The notes under the pieces: model-generated
The model's input: only the letters and a program-made list of their open reading frames with translations
Databases searched by the model: none
What the model was told of the DNA's origin: nothing
Position numbers and translations under genes: made by a program
Origin: an uncultured Bdellovibrionales bacterium
GTDB taxonomy: Bacteria > Bdellovibrionota > Bdellovibrionia > Bdellovibrionales > Bdellovibrionaceae
Direction: 5' to 3'
Assembly (NCBI GenBank): GCA_903926205.1
Contig: CAIYID010000031.1
Span: 235,391-299,390, forward strand
DNA length: 64,000 nucleotides
Shown here: piece by piece, positions 25,704-33,924 of the stretch
How positions within the stretch are numbered: position 1 is the stretch's first letter
Layout of the letters: each line of letters opens with the position of its first letter

Positions 25704-28064
25704 ATGAGTCGCTTATTTCAAAAATTCAGACAAGATATCGTAGGTATTCTCTTTTTGGCTTCGGGTTTATTCTTAGGGCTAGCTCTTTTTAGCTATAACC
25801 CCAATGACCCATCCTTCAACTCTATTGGAAAAAGTCTGCATGTGCTCAATGACTGTGGGTATGTTGGAAGTTTTGTGGCCGATGCCCTTTACCAAGTGTT
25901 GGGACTTTCTTCGTGGCTCTTAGTTTTTGGTTTTATTCGATTGGGAGTTTTAAGTTTTCAGGGAGAAGGGCCATTTTTTAAAAATCTTCGCATGATTTGG
26001 GCCTCCATTTTACTCTTATCGTTCACGGCCCTTGCTGCGATTTATTTTCCAAACACTCGCGTATTCCAAGATCAAATTATTGTTGGTGGTCTATTAGGAG
26101 TGGGAATATCTCATGCGCTCATTCGAGCTTTCAATCAAGTCGGCGCGCAAGTTATTTTATGGACAGCCGCGACGATGCTCACGGTTTTTTATAGTGAAAA
26201 AACGGTGCACGAATTATTAAAAGCACCAAGACTGCTTTTTCTTAGTTTACATAAATTTTTGAATGCTCAAATGAAAAATGCTTTTAAAAAGGAGAATAAA
26301 AAGTCAGCAGTGGTAAAAACAACGTCAGGACCGATGGAGCTGAGTAAAATATTTAAAATTAAAACACCTGAAAATAAAGCCTTACCCCTGCAGCTTCCGC
26401 TGGATTCGACCGGTGAAATGATAGAACTTGAGGAAAGCGAAGAGCCCATCAATGAAGTTAATGATCTTGCAAAAAAAGGGTCTGCAAATCAAATGGATGT
26501 GAAGCGCCGAAAAGTTGTTTTGAAAACACAGGTGCAGCGCCGAGTGGAAAACTGGGAATTGCCAAAATTAAGCTTACTGGAAGACCCGCCCGCGTCTCGA
26601 ATTAAATTAGATGAAAAAGAAATTAAACGAAAAGCGGATATCCTCAGTGAAAAACTAGCTAAGTTCAGTGTGACTGGTCAGGTGGTTGCGGCCCGCCCAG
26701 GACCCGCTGTAACAATGTTTGAGTTTCGTCCTGATGCTAATGTGAAAGTAAGTGAGGTCACAGCACTGGCGGATGATTTATCGCTGGCGCTTTCAAGTGA
26801 GTCTTTGAGGATTTTAGCTCCAATTCCAGGTCGTGATGTTGTAGGAATTGAAACGTCGAACGCGAATCGTGAAATTGTTTACTTCAAAGATATGTTGGCG
26901 GATGAAGAGTTTTGGAAAGAAGACATGCGGCTACCGGTGGCTCTTGGGAAAACCGCGACTGGTGAGCCTAAAATTATCGACCTTCGACGATTGCCTCATT
27001 TAATGGTGGCGGGCACCACGGGCTCTGGCAAATCGGTATTTACAGTTTCAATGATTATGGGGCTTATTTTTAAACACTCGCCGAAAACCTTGAAATTGAT
27101 TATTGTTGATCCGAAACAAGTTGATTATGCCGCTTTTGAAAAGATTCCGCACTTGGCCCTCCCTGTGATTGGCGACACTCGCCAAGCGGTGGTAGCGCTC
27201 AAGTGGGCGGTGAATGAAATGGAAAAACGTTATCGCTCAATGAGTAAATTTGGAGCCCGCGGTTTGGAAGTTTATAATGAAAATGTGGCGAAACTTTCAA
27301 AAGAGCAACTCGAAGAGCATGAAAAAATTAATGGAGAGCTGGAGATCACTCCCGGTAAGAAAAATGAAAAATATTATTTTCAACAGCTCCCCTATTTGGT
27401 TATTATTCTTGAAGAGTTCGGTGACCTGATGACCGTTGACAAACAAAACGTCGAGCACTCAGTGGTTCGTTTAGCACAAAAAGCACGCGCCTCAGGAATT
27501 CACTTGGTTTTGGCAATGCAAAGTCCTCGCAAAGAAGTGGTTACAGGATTAATTAAAACCAATATTCCAGGTCGAATTGCTTTCAAAGTGAATTCAGGAA
27601 TGGATTCTAGAATTATCTTAGATGAGACCGGAGCCGAACGCTTGCTGGCACAAGGGGATATGCTTTATAAGAGTCCCGGAAGCTCTTCATTAATTCGTCA
27701 TCATGGACCTTTCTTAAAAGACTCTGAAGTTTTTGATATCACCAAATTTTGGGCTGCCCAAGCTGAACCTGAATATGATCCTTCGGCGATGAAGGCGATA
27801 GAAGGGCCAGACGAAGATACTTTTGGAGAGAACAGTGGAGACTTTGGTGAACAAGAGCATGATGAGCGATACGACGAAATTCTTTCTTGGGCCTCTTCAC
27901 AAAAATCGATCAGCGCGTCTCTTATTCAAAGAAGATTTTCAATTGGATATCCGCGCGCCGCACGATTGATTGAGTTTTTTGAAAAAGAAGGAGTGGTGGG
28001 CCCTGCCAACGGCAGCAAGCCGCGTCAAGTGATGATCAACGACCTGTCATTGTTGGATAAATAA
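25704..28064 (+). CDS. ftsK: DNA translocase FtsK/SpoIIIE
   Basis: The 786-residue protein has four N-terminal transmembrane helices (about residues 12-160), a linker, and the motor domain with Walker A GTTGSGKS (437-444), Walker B region VIILEEFGDLM and SRIILDETGAERLLAQGDML. The C-terminal winged-helix gamma domain (about 725-786, SISASLIQRRFSIGYPRAAR) would read polar KOPS-type sites. It pumps chromosome ends apart at the division septum. No clear ribosome-binding site precedes ATG 25704. Length is shorter than in E. coli because the linker is short. Confidence 0.95.
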   Translation: MSRLFQKFRQDIVGILFLASGLFLGLALFSYNPNDPSFNSIGKSLHVLNDCGYVGSFVADALYQVLGLSSWLLVFGFIRLGVLSFQGEGPFFKNLRMIWASILLLSFTALAAIYFPNTRVFQDQIIVGGLLGVGISHALIRAFNQVGAQVILWTAATMLTVFYSEKTVHELLKAPRLLFLSLHKFLNAQMKNAFKKENKKSAVVKTTSGPMELSKIFKIKTPENKALPLQLPLDSTGEMIELEESEEPINEVNDLAKKGSANQMDVKRRKVVLKTQVQRRVENWELPKLSLLEDPPASRIKLDEKEIKRKADILSEKLAKFSVTGQVVAARPGPAVTMFEFRPDANVKVSEVTALADDLSLALSSESLRILAPIPGRDVVGIETSNANREIVYFKDMLADEEFWKEDMRLPVALGKTATGEPKIIDLRRLPHLMVAGTTGSGKSVFTVSMIMGLIFKHSPKTLKLIIVDPKQVDYAAFEKIPHLALPVIGDTRQAVVALKWAVNEMEKRYRSMSKFGARGLEVYNENVAKLSKEQLEEHEKINGELEITPGKKNEKYYFQQLPYLVIILEEFGDLMTVDKQNVEHSVVRLAQKARASGIHLVLAMQSPRKEVVTGLIKTNIPGRIAFKVNSGMDSRIILDETGAERLLAQGDMLYKSPGSSSLIRHHGPFLKDSEVFDITKFWAAQAEPEYDPSAMKAIEGPDEDTFGENSGDFGEQEHDERYDEILSWASSQKSISASLIQRRFSIGYPRAARLIEFFEKEGVVGPANGSKPRQVMINDLSLLDK

Positions 28065-28162
28065 GTTAATTGCACAGTCCGAGGCTCCGGTGTAATTATG
28101 GTTTTTGATGCTTATGACGGTCGCAATAAAGCGACAATTCATAACAATCAAGGAGAACCACC

Positions 28163-28741
28163 ATGATAAAATCACTACGCCTAGCGACGGCTCTTTTGGC
28201 TTTTATTTTTGTTGGAACGGCGTCAGCAACTACGGTTTCAGAATTCTCTCAATTTTCTACTCAAGTCGTTCTATTTAGCGGACTTAGCACAAGTGACCTG
28301 GTTTTTCACCAAGGCGACGTGGTTTCTTATAATATGACTATTGGTAGTTTTATCCAGGGCACAATGGAGACAACTGTGAAATCTGTGAGCAAAGAGGCCG
28401 TGGTATTGATTCAAAAGATTGAAGCTATGGGCCAAGTACAAAATTGTGAAGAAACGCTGAATCCCATCACTGGAGTTGTGACCAACACTGTTTGCAATGG
28501 CCAGCAACAAAATCCAGGAGATCCCACCGGCGATGTTATTGAGTCGCGACAAGAGAGCGTGACTGTACCTGCTGGAACCTTTGATACGATCTACACGAAA
28601 ATACGCAATAAAAAGACTCATGCAGAAAATGAGCAATGGACGAATCAAAAATTAATTCCAATTTTGGGTGTTGTGAAAATGACAGCGACCACACAATTTG
28701 GTCCAATGGTTGTTGAGCTGACCTCTTTTAAAAAGAACTAA
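28163..28741 (+). CDS. Secreted hypothetical protein, 192 aa
   Basis: A strong AAGGAG site precedes the ATG. The product has a signal peptide (MIKSLRLATALLAFIFVGTASA, cut after residue 22) and a mostly beta-sheet mature part with two cysteines close together (NCEETLNPITGVVTNTVC). The C-terminal half (VPAGTFDTIYTKIRNK, LGVVKMTATTQFG) looks like the DUF3108-type or lipocalin-like periplasmic folds, but the match is only by eye. It is coupled through TAATG to the TPR gene that follows, so the two probably act together in the envelope. Confidence 0.75.
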   Translation: MIKSLRLATALLAFIFVGTASATTVSEFSQFSTQVVLFSGLSTSDLVFHQGDVVSYNMTIGSFIQGTMETTVKSVSKEAVVLIQKIEAMGQVQNCEETLNPITGVVTNTVCNGQQQNPGDPTGDVIESRQESVTVPAGTFDTIYTKIRNKKTHAENEQWTNQKLIPILGVVKMTATTQFGPMVVELTSFKKN

Positions 28742-29610
28742 TGCTGAATAAATTAGTTTCATACTCAAAAAAGGCCGCAGTCTTTGCGGCTTTTTTTTCG
28801 ATCACGCTAGCACATCAGACGGCCTCATCTGTTGAAAAAACGGAGACCTATAAAGATCTTATCGAAAAGGCTTACAACCTAAGTCTTCAACAAGACCGCA
28901 CTCAAGCGCTTTCTATTTTGGTGGGTGCAAGCAAAAGAGAAGCAAAACGCGGTCTTCCACAAAAAGAGTTGCTAACGGCGATAGAGGAAGTCGCAAATAT
29001 TTTTTATTCTGACAAAACTCAGCAGCTTCATGAGCTGGCTCTTTCATTGAAGCAAGCGGACCCCGCAGCGGCTCTTACAAAACTCAACGAAGCGGGTCGT
29101 CTTGAGCCAGACAACCTTACAATTCTGTTAGAAACCCAGAGATTATTATTAGCCACGAACGATTGTTCCGGTGCCTTGAAATTGGGTGAGAAGATTCTGG
29201 AGTTAGATCCTTACAGTGAGGGCGCCCGCCTTCACAGTGCGCAAGCCACAGTTTGTATTGGAAAATTCGACCAGTACTTGAGTTTTGCAAATTCTCCTAA
29301 CACGGAAACTCAGTCAATTTATTGGTTAATAACAGATGTAGAGAGACTCTTTAAAAAAGCGGAATTTGATTCTGCTTTAGTAAAAATCACCCAAACAGAA
29401 AAATTAAAATCAACCTATCCAGAATCTTTTTATTGGCAGTGGCGGATAGAGACTGAACTAAAGCAGAAAAATGACAAGTCTGGGCAAAAGTATGTTTCTG
29501 CTTGTCGAAAATTAACTCCGCGTCAATTCCGCGAGTTCAGTTCTGATCCAAATCTTTGTCGAAGGGTCGCAGAGGTTGAAAATTCACTAAAGAAATCACA
29601 TAATCCTTAG
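28741..29610 (+). CDS. Secreted TPR-like protein
   Basis: The 289-residue protein has an N-terminal signal peptide (MLNKLVSYSKKAAVFAAFFS..., cut near residue 25-30) and a helical body with TPR-like repeats (for example residues about 95-165: SLKQADPAAALTKLNEAG and LKLGEKILELDP). Four cysteines in the mature part (about 141, 166, 254, 269) may form disulfides in the periplasm. Its ATG shares a base with the preceding stop. A terminator-like hairpin covers codons 9-19, described separately. The function is unknown. Confidence 0.8.
   Translation: MLNKLVSYSKKAAVFAAFFSITLAHQTASSVEKTETYKDLIEKAYNLSLQQDRTQALSILVGASKREAKRGLPQKELLTAIEEVANIFYSDKTQQLHELALSLKQADPAAALTKLNEAGRLEPDNLTILLETQRLLLATNDCSGALKLGEKILELDPYSEGARLHSAQATVCIGKFDQYLSFANSPNTETQSIYWLITDVERLFKKAEFDSALVKITQTEKLKSTYPESFYWQWRIETELKQKNDKSGQKYVSACRKLTPRQFREFSSDPNLCRRVAEVENSLKKSHNP
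28767..28798 (+). terminator. Terminator-like hairpin within the signal-peptide codons of the TPR gene
   Basis: GCCGCA/TGCGGC forms the core, extended by a G-U pair and six A-T pairs to a 13-bp stem (28767-28779 with 28785-28797), followed by a run of eight T residues that begins in the stem. It lies 26 bases after the stop of the upstream gene and inside the coding region of the next one. Confidence 0.85.
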
Positions 29611-29659
29611 TAGGTAACGAGAGAAGACTTTTTTCTTTTACTAGTGGAGGACATGCGAG

Positions 29660-29896
29660 ATGAAATTCAATCGTTGGTGTGTTTTTTTATCTTTCATACT
29701 GGGCATGATGTCAGTTGGTTGTGGAGTTAAAGGAAAGCCACAACCTCCTTTAGATCCACCCTTACTTGGTCGCGGCGAACCTGTTTTTACTGAGGCAACA
29801 CAAGACATCCATTTGAAGAAAAAACCAAGTGTAAAGCTTCCTGACGATTGGGATGATCCTAAAGATTTTTCAGGTGGATCTGTTGAAGAAAAATAA
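29660..29896 (+). CDS. Small LptM/YifL-like lipoprotein upstream of dapF
   Basis: The 78-residue protein has a lipoprotein signal ending SVGC (Cys21) followed immediately by GVKGKPQPPLDPP. This resembles the short motif after the lipidated cysteine in E. coli YifL/LptM (GCGLKGPLYFPP), and yifL is also next to dapF. LptM helps mature the LPS translocon LptD; the function here is inferred from motif plus position. The mature part is short, proline-rich and acidic. A GGAGGAC-type site lies about 14 bases upstream of the ATG. Confidence 0.7.
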   Translation: MKFNRWCVFLSFILGMMSVGCGVKGKPQPPLDPPLLGRGEPVFTEATQDIHLKKKPSVKLPDDWDDPKDFSGGSVEEK

Positions 29897-29907
29897 GAAA
29901 GATCATA

Positions 29908-30753
29908 ATGGCTAATATAGCAAAAATACAACCCACCAGAATGTCCGGAGCAGGAAATACTTTTTTTATTATCATTTCAAACAAAGAAAATACTTTTGAT
30001 CGAAGTGTTTTAGTTAGGAAGCTTTGCAATGATTATATTGGTTTTGCAACAGACGGTGTTTTGTTTTTAAAAATCTCAAATAGCATTCCAGAGAGCTCAA
30101 ACACGCTAGAAAACGTAACAGAGAATATTGATGCGGATTGGGATTTTTATAATTCTGATGGGTCTCTGGCTGAAATGTGTGGAAACGCCGCCCGTTGTGC
30201 TGGATTATTTTACTTTACGAAAATTAAAGCCAAAGAAAATATCGTATTTAATACGGCGGCAGGAATAATTAAGGTGCAAGTGCTTGATGCCTTCAAAGGC
30301 GTACTTCGAGTTCAAATGCCAGAGATAAAAAAAGATTTTGGTCCTAAAGAGGTAATGGCTCAGAACAGAAAAGTTCGAGGTTTTTTGGTAAACACAGGGG
30401 TGCCTCACTTTGTGATTCAGCATCCACCGGATGAGGAACTTGCGAAACAATTGCGCCAGTCTAAAGAGTTTGGAGACAAAGGAGCGAACATTACATTTGT
30501 AGAATTTGATGCGAGTAACTTTATACAGGCCGTTACCTTTGAGCGAGGAGTAGAGAATTTCACGCTAGCATGTGGAACAGGTGCGGTGGCGGCAGCGAAA
30601 TTTCATCACGAATGTCATTCTGAAATTTTTAGTCAAACCGTGGAAATGCCCGGAGGCTTATTGCGAGTAGATTGGAAAGACGACATTGCTTATTTAACTG
30701 GACCGGCAGAATTCCATTTTGATCTTGAACTCTACGAGGACATCATTTTATGA
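29908..30753 (+). CDS. dapF: Diaminopimelate epimerase
   Basis: The 281-residue enzyme converts LL- to meso-diaminopimelate for peptidoglycan and lysine. The two catalytic cysteines are visible: Cys91 in AEMCGNAARC and Cys222 in TLACGTGAVAA. The opening RMSGAGNTF and the FERGVENF block are variants of the usual M-x-G-x-GNDF and FERGVGET. An insertion at about residues 56-75 is polar and lies before the active-site loop. It overlaps dapA by ATGA and leads the packed dapF-dapA-dapB series. Confidence 0.94.
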   Translation: MANIAKIQPTRMSGAGNTFFIIISNKENTFDRSVLVRKLCNDYIGFATDGVLFLKISNSIPESSNTLENVTENIDADWDFYNSDGSLAEMCGNAARCAGLFYFTKIKAKENIVFNTAAGIIKVQVLDAFKGVLRVQMPEIKKDFGPKEVMAQNRKVRGFLVNTGVPHFVIQHPPDEELAKQLRQSKEFGDKGANITFVEFDASNFIQAVTFERGVENFTLACGTGAVAAAKFHHECHSEIFSQTVEMPGGLLRVDWKDDIAYLTGPAEFHFDLELYEDIIL

Positions 30754-31589
30754 AACCATTTTCTGGAGTCATTACTGCACTTATTACTCCTTTTATTGAA
30801 GGAAAAGTTGATTTTCAATCACTTGAAAAATTAGTGAAGGACCAGCTCAAAAGAGGAGTTCAGGGTTTTGTCATTAATGGCACGACCGCAGAAAGTCCGA
30901 CCCTTCATGATTCTGAAAGAGCTGAAATTTTTTCTTATGTAAAAAAACTTGTACCCAAAAAATTTCCACTTATTTTTGGTACCGGATCCAATTCTACAGA
31001 AAAAACAATTCAGAATTCCAAGGTGGCAGAAAAATTGGGAGCCGACGCCGTTTTGGTTGTTGTTCCTTATTATAATAAACCTCCGCAAGCGGGGCTTTTT
31101 CAGCATTTTAAATTAGTGGCCGATCAAATTAATATTCCAGTTATTCTTTATAATGTACCAAGTCGCACCGTGACCTCTTTGGAGCTGGACACAATCAAAA
31201 AGCTCAGCGAACATCCAAATATCATTGGTATTAAAGAAGCCTCTGGCAATATAAGCTTTGCAAAACAAATTCGTGAAACGTGCGGTAAAGAGTTTTTATT
31301 ATTATCCGGAGATGACGGCACCTATGATCAGTTCATGGCTGTCGGTGGTGATGGTGTAATTTCAGTGAGCTCCCATATTATTCCTGAGGTCATGTTAAAA
31401 ACACAAGCAAGTCAGTCTTTGGAATTAATTAATACTCTGTTTATTGAAGCAAGTCCTATTCCTGTTAAAATGGCTTTACGAATTTTGGGAATTATTCAAA
31501 GTGCAGAATTGCGGCTACCGCTATTATCAATGAGTTCCTCTGGAACTGAGCGATTACTTCATGAGATGAAAAGCAAAGGACTTGTATGA
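30750..31589 (+). CDS. dapA: 4-hydroxy-tetrahydrodipicolinate synthase
   Basis: The 279-residue aldolase condenses pyruvate and aspartate semialdehyde. The Schiff-base lysine is Lys162 in GIKEASGN, with Tyr134 in LYNVPSRT and Thr45-Thr46 in GTTAES (normally GTTGES). All three belong to the known catalytic machinery. Start and stop overlap dapF and dapB by ATGA. The order F-A-B gives three steps of the meso-diaminopimelate pathway in one operon. Confidence 0.96.
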   Translation: MKPFSGVITALITPFIEGKVDFQSLEKLVKDQLKRGVQGFVINGTTAESPTLHDSERAEIFSYVKKLVPKKFPLIFGTGSNSTEKTIQNSKVAEKLGADAVLVVVPYYNKPPQAGLFQHFKLVADQINIPVILYNVPSRTVTSLELDTIKKLSEHPNIIGIKEASGNISFAKQIRETCGKEFLLLSGDDGTYDQFMAVGGDGVISVSSHIIPEVMLKTQASQSLELINTLFIEASPIPVKMALRILGIIQSAELRLPLLSMSSSGTERLLHEMKSKGLV

Positions 31590-32272
31590 GTTCGCGAATT
31601 TATAATGTTGGAGTTATTGGTGCCAGCGGAAGAATGGGCCAAGAGCTTCTAGCTATTCTTAAAGAAAAAAAGATATCGGCAATAAGCTTTTCTCAATCAA
31701 CAAGTCCCGTTGACCAAGTGACGGCAAAAGGGCTCGATTTGCTGATCGATTTTTCTTCACCCAAAGGTTTTGACGAAGCATTAAAAACTAGTGTTGCCTT
31801 AAAAATTCCACTCATTAGTGGAACGACTGGACTATCAGCAAAACAAAAGCAAGCACTCCGTCAGGCTTCGCGAAAAATTGCAGTTCTTTGGTCTCCGAAT
31901 ATGAGCTTAGGAATTGCTTTGATGAAAAAGGCCATGGGGCTTTTTGCACAACTTAAAGGTTTCGATTTTCAAATAGAGGAAGCCCATCATAGCAAGAAAA
32001 AAGATCGGCCAAGCGGTACGGCGCTGCTCTTGCAAGAGACCTTAACGGCCTCTCTTCCACAAAAAGTCAAACTTCCAGAACCACTGGTCGCCCGGCTTGG
32101 CGGAATTATAGGTATTCACAAAGTTTATGCAGTTTCAGAAGAGGAGTTGATTTGTTTTGAGCATCAAGCGCTCACGCGCAAAGTGTTTGCTGCGGGCGCA
32201 ATTAGAGCTGGCGAGTGGATTATTAAACAAAAGCCAGGTCTCTATGTGATGGAGGACCTTTTTAATGCCTAA
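31586..32272 (+). CDS. dapB: 4-hydroxy-tetrahydrodipicolinate reductase
   Basis: The 228-residue NAD(P)H-dependent reductase has the dinucleotide motif VGVIGASGRMGQ and the active-site block EAHHSKKKDRPSGTA, typical of DapB. SGTTGLS and SPNMSLG are also family blocks. It is slightly shorter than the 270-residue E. coli enzyme. It overlaps the downstream FolK-like gene by eight bases. Confidence 0.95.
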   Translation: MSSRIYNVGVIGASGRMGQELLAILKEKKISAISFSQSTSPVDQVTAKGLDLLIDFSSPKGFDEALKTSVALKIPLISGTTGLSAKQKQALRQASRKIAVLWSPNMSLGIALMKKAMGLFAQLKGFDFQIEEAHHSKKKDRPSGTALLLQETLTASLPQKVKLPEPLVARLGGIIGIHKVYAVSEEELICFEHQALTRKVFAAGAIRAGEWIIKQKPGLYVMEDLFNA

Positions 32273-32753
32273 AAACCATGAGACCGTCGCTCTTCTTGCT
32301 TTTACTTCAGATCCAATTAGGGCTGAACAAACCTTAAAAAAATTATTAGAACAAACAAAATCTTTTTGCTCTATTATGAGCGTCTCGAGTGTTTATAAAA
32401 GTGATTCACGACAACAAACAAATCAGAGATCCGAGCTCGTGATGGTCGCGAAGGTAAGAACAACGCTCTCTCAAAGGGAGCTTTCATTAAATATCTCCAA
32501 TGTTAAAACGGTGGAGGGCGGTGTTACCTCTCAGGCAATTCTTTTGAGTCTTAATCGTGAGATTCTTATGACGCCAGGACTCACCTTGCCTGATCCACGA
32601 TTAGTGCAAGATCGACTCATCCTTCAGTGTGCCGCCGAGGTTTGGGGCCAATATGAGCACCCGATTTTGGGCCAGACTTTGACAGAGTTAGTAAAGTTAT
32701 ACCCAGCGCGAGATCCCGTTGAGTTTTTTTCTCAAGGGACATATCTTTACTGA
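32265..32753 (+). CDS. FolK-like protein lacking the catalytic aspartates
   Basis: The 162-residue protein has the general pattern of HPPK (FolK): SVSSVYKSD (compare SSVYET), a TTLSQRELS segment, and the C-terminal LTLPDPRLVQDRLILQCAAEVW (here given by ends LTLPDPRL and RLILQC) that matches L-IPHPRL-ER-FVL-PL-EI. The central catalytic motif RTIDLDILLYG is replaced by TSQAILLSLN, so both metal-binding aspartates are missing; the usual LGSNLGD opening is also changed. It is therefore probably not an active pyrophosphokinase. It is coupled to dapB by overlap. Confidence 0.65.
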   Translation: MPKNHETVALLAFTSDPIRAEQTLKKLLEQTKSFCSIMSVSSVYKSDSRQQTNQRSELVMVAKVRTTLSQRELSLNISNVKTVEGGVTSQAILLSLNREILMTPGLTLPDPRLVQDRLILQCAAEVWGQYEHPILGQTLTELVKLYPARDPVEFFSQGTYLY

Positions 32754-32806
32754 CGTTATATTGAGGACGATTTTTAAATACTGAAATGTTGAGAGGCAGG
32801 AATTAA

Positions 32807-33454
32807 ATGAAGTTTTTTATTGATACGGCAGAAATTGAGGAAATCAAGGCGGCAAATCTTCGTGGTTGGGTCGACGGTGTTACGACAAACCCTTCGTTGA
32901 TTGCCAAATCAGGACGTCCTTTTTTTGATGTGATTAAAGAAATTTGCAAAGAAGTGAATGGACCTGTTTCCGCCGAAGTGATTTCACTTGAGGCCGAAGG
33001 GATGCTGAAAGAGGCTAAAGAGCTCGCTAAAATTGCAGATAATGTTGTGGTGAAAATTCCTATGACAGAGCAGGGATTGATCGCCGTTCGTAAGCTCAGC
33101 TCTGAAGGAATTAAAACGAATGTAACTCTGGTTTTTTCAGCCGTCCAAGCGCTGCTGATTGCAAAAGCCGGAGCAACGATGGTGTCACCTTTTGTTGGAC
33201 GTCTAGATGATATTGGCCAAAATGGATTAGAGCTAATTTCAGATATTATTCAGATATATGAAAACTATGATTTCCAGACTGAAGTCTTGGTTGCAAGTGT
33301 TCGCCATCCTGTTCACTTGCTAGAGTCCGCAAAAATGGGTGCTCATATCGCAACAATTCCTTACAAAGTAATGCAACAGCTTTGCTTGCATCCATTAACA
33401 GACAAGGGCATTAAAACGTTTATGGAGGATTGGAATAAGGCTCAGAAAAAATGA
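32807..33454 (+). CDS. tal: Transaldolase (small, TalC/FSA type)
   Basis: The 215-residue protein matches the short transaldolase/fructose-6-phosphate aldolase group: [13 protein letters not shown] start, [14 protein letters not shown], the Schiff-base Lys83 in [10 protein letters not shown], and [21 protein letters not shown] blocks. It links pentose and hexose phosphates in the non-oxidative pentose phosphate pathway. It overlaps the lipoprotein gene downstream by ATGA. Confidence 0.94.
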   Translation: MKFFIDTAEIEEIKAANLRGWVDGVTTNPSLIAKSGRPFFDVIKEICKEVNGPVSAEVISLEAEGMLKEAKELAKIADNVVVKIPMTEQGLIAVRKLSSEGIKTNVTLVFSAVQALLIAKAGATMVSPFVGRLDDIGQNGLELISDIIQIYENYDFQTEVLVASVRHPVHLLESAKMGAHIATIPYKVMQQLCLHPLTDKGIKTFMEDWNKAQKK

Positions 33455-33891
33455 AAGATTTAGCCACGGCTTTATTTTCTTTTTTAATTATACTTCTTTC
33501 CGCCTGTCAGACGGCGGAAGGCTTTTTAATTATGGAGCAGCCGTACTCGCTTAATGAAATCCGTAAAGCAGTGGGTGCCATCGCAGGAAAACCAAGAGAA
33601 GTGAGCCCCAATCAGCGTGAAATTATTTCTGCTTATTTTGGAAGAAAGCAAGGCGTGGCTTTTGATCCAAACTCTGCGAAAGAAAGATTGTACGCACATT
33701 TTTGGATTTTAGGCGATCGTCGTCCTTACGACATTCGTGTTCAGGTGATTTCTGAAAGAAAATCCAATGTTGGATACTCAGAAGTTGGTGAAGACCTCGG
33801 CTTGTCAAAAAAAGTGGCCGAAGAGCTCTCTGAACGGCTTGCCAAAGGTCAAGACGGTAGCAATGTCATTGACACCTTTAGGCCCTTCTAA
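33451..33891 (+). CDS. Predicted lipoprotein of unknown function
   Basis: The 146-residue protein starts within the end of the transaldolase gene (ATGA). It has a short hydrophobic leader ending LLSAC (Cys19), a likely lipobox, and a soluble mature part with [20 protein letters not shown] and a charged C-terminal helix. I do not recognise the family. A terminator-like hairpin overlaps the lipobox codons, described separately. The location after tal does not suggest a metabolic role; coupling may simply set its level. Confidence 0.75.
   Translation: MKDLATALFSFLIILLSACQTAEGFLIMEQPYSLNEIRKAVGAIAGKPREVSPNQREIISAYFGRKQGVAFDPNSAKERLYAHFWILGDRRPYDIRVQVISERKSNVGYSEVGEDLGLSKKVAEELSERLAKGQDGSNVIDTFRPF
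33496..33530 (+). terminator. Terminator-like hairpin within the lipobox codons of the lipoprotein gene
   Basis: A 9-bp stem with one G-U pair (33496-33504 with 33513-33521), an eight-base loop and TTTTT starting one base after the stem. It lies about 42 bases after the tal stop and inside the next coding region. Confidence 0.65.
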
Positions 33892-33900
33892 ACTAACATA

Positions 33901-33924
33901 AGAGTATTCAACACTGGATACTCT
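33901..33924 (+). repeat. Hairpin directly before the start codon of the 688-aa gene
   Basis: AGAGTAT/ATACTCT is a 7-bp perfect inverted repeat with a ten-base loop whose last base is next to the ATG at 33925. No Shine-Dalgarno sequence is present in this stretch, so the structure may control initiation. Confidence 0.6.

Noticed and set aside
28098..28166. 22-codon frame ending in ATGA overlap with the 192-aa gene
   Set aside because: No ribosome-binding site and no supporting motif; the real gene has its own strong AAGGAG. Kept only as a possible leader peptide.
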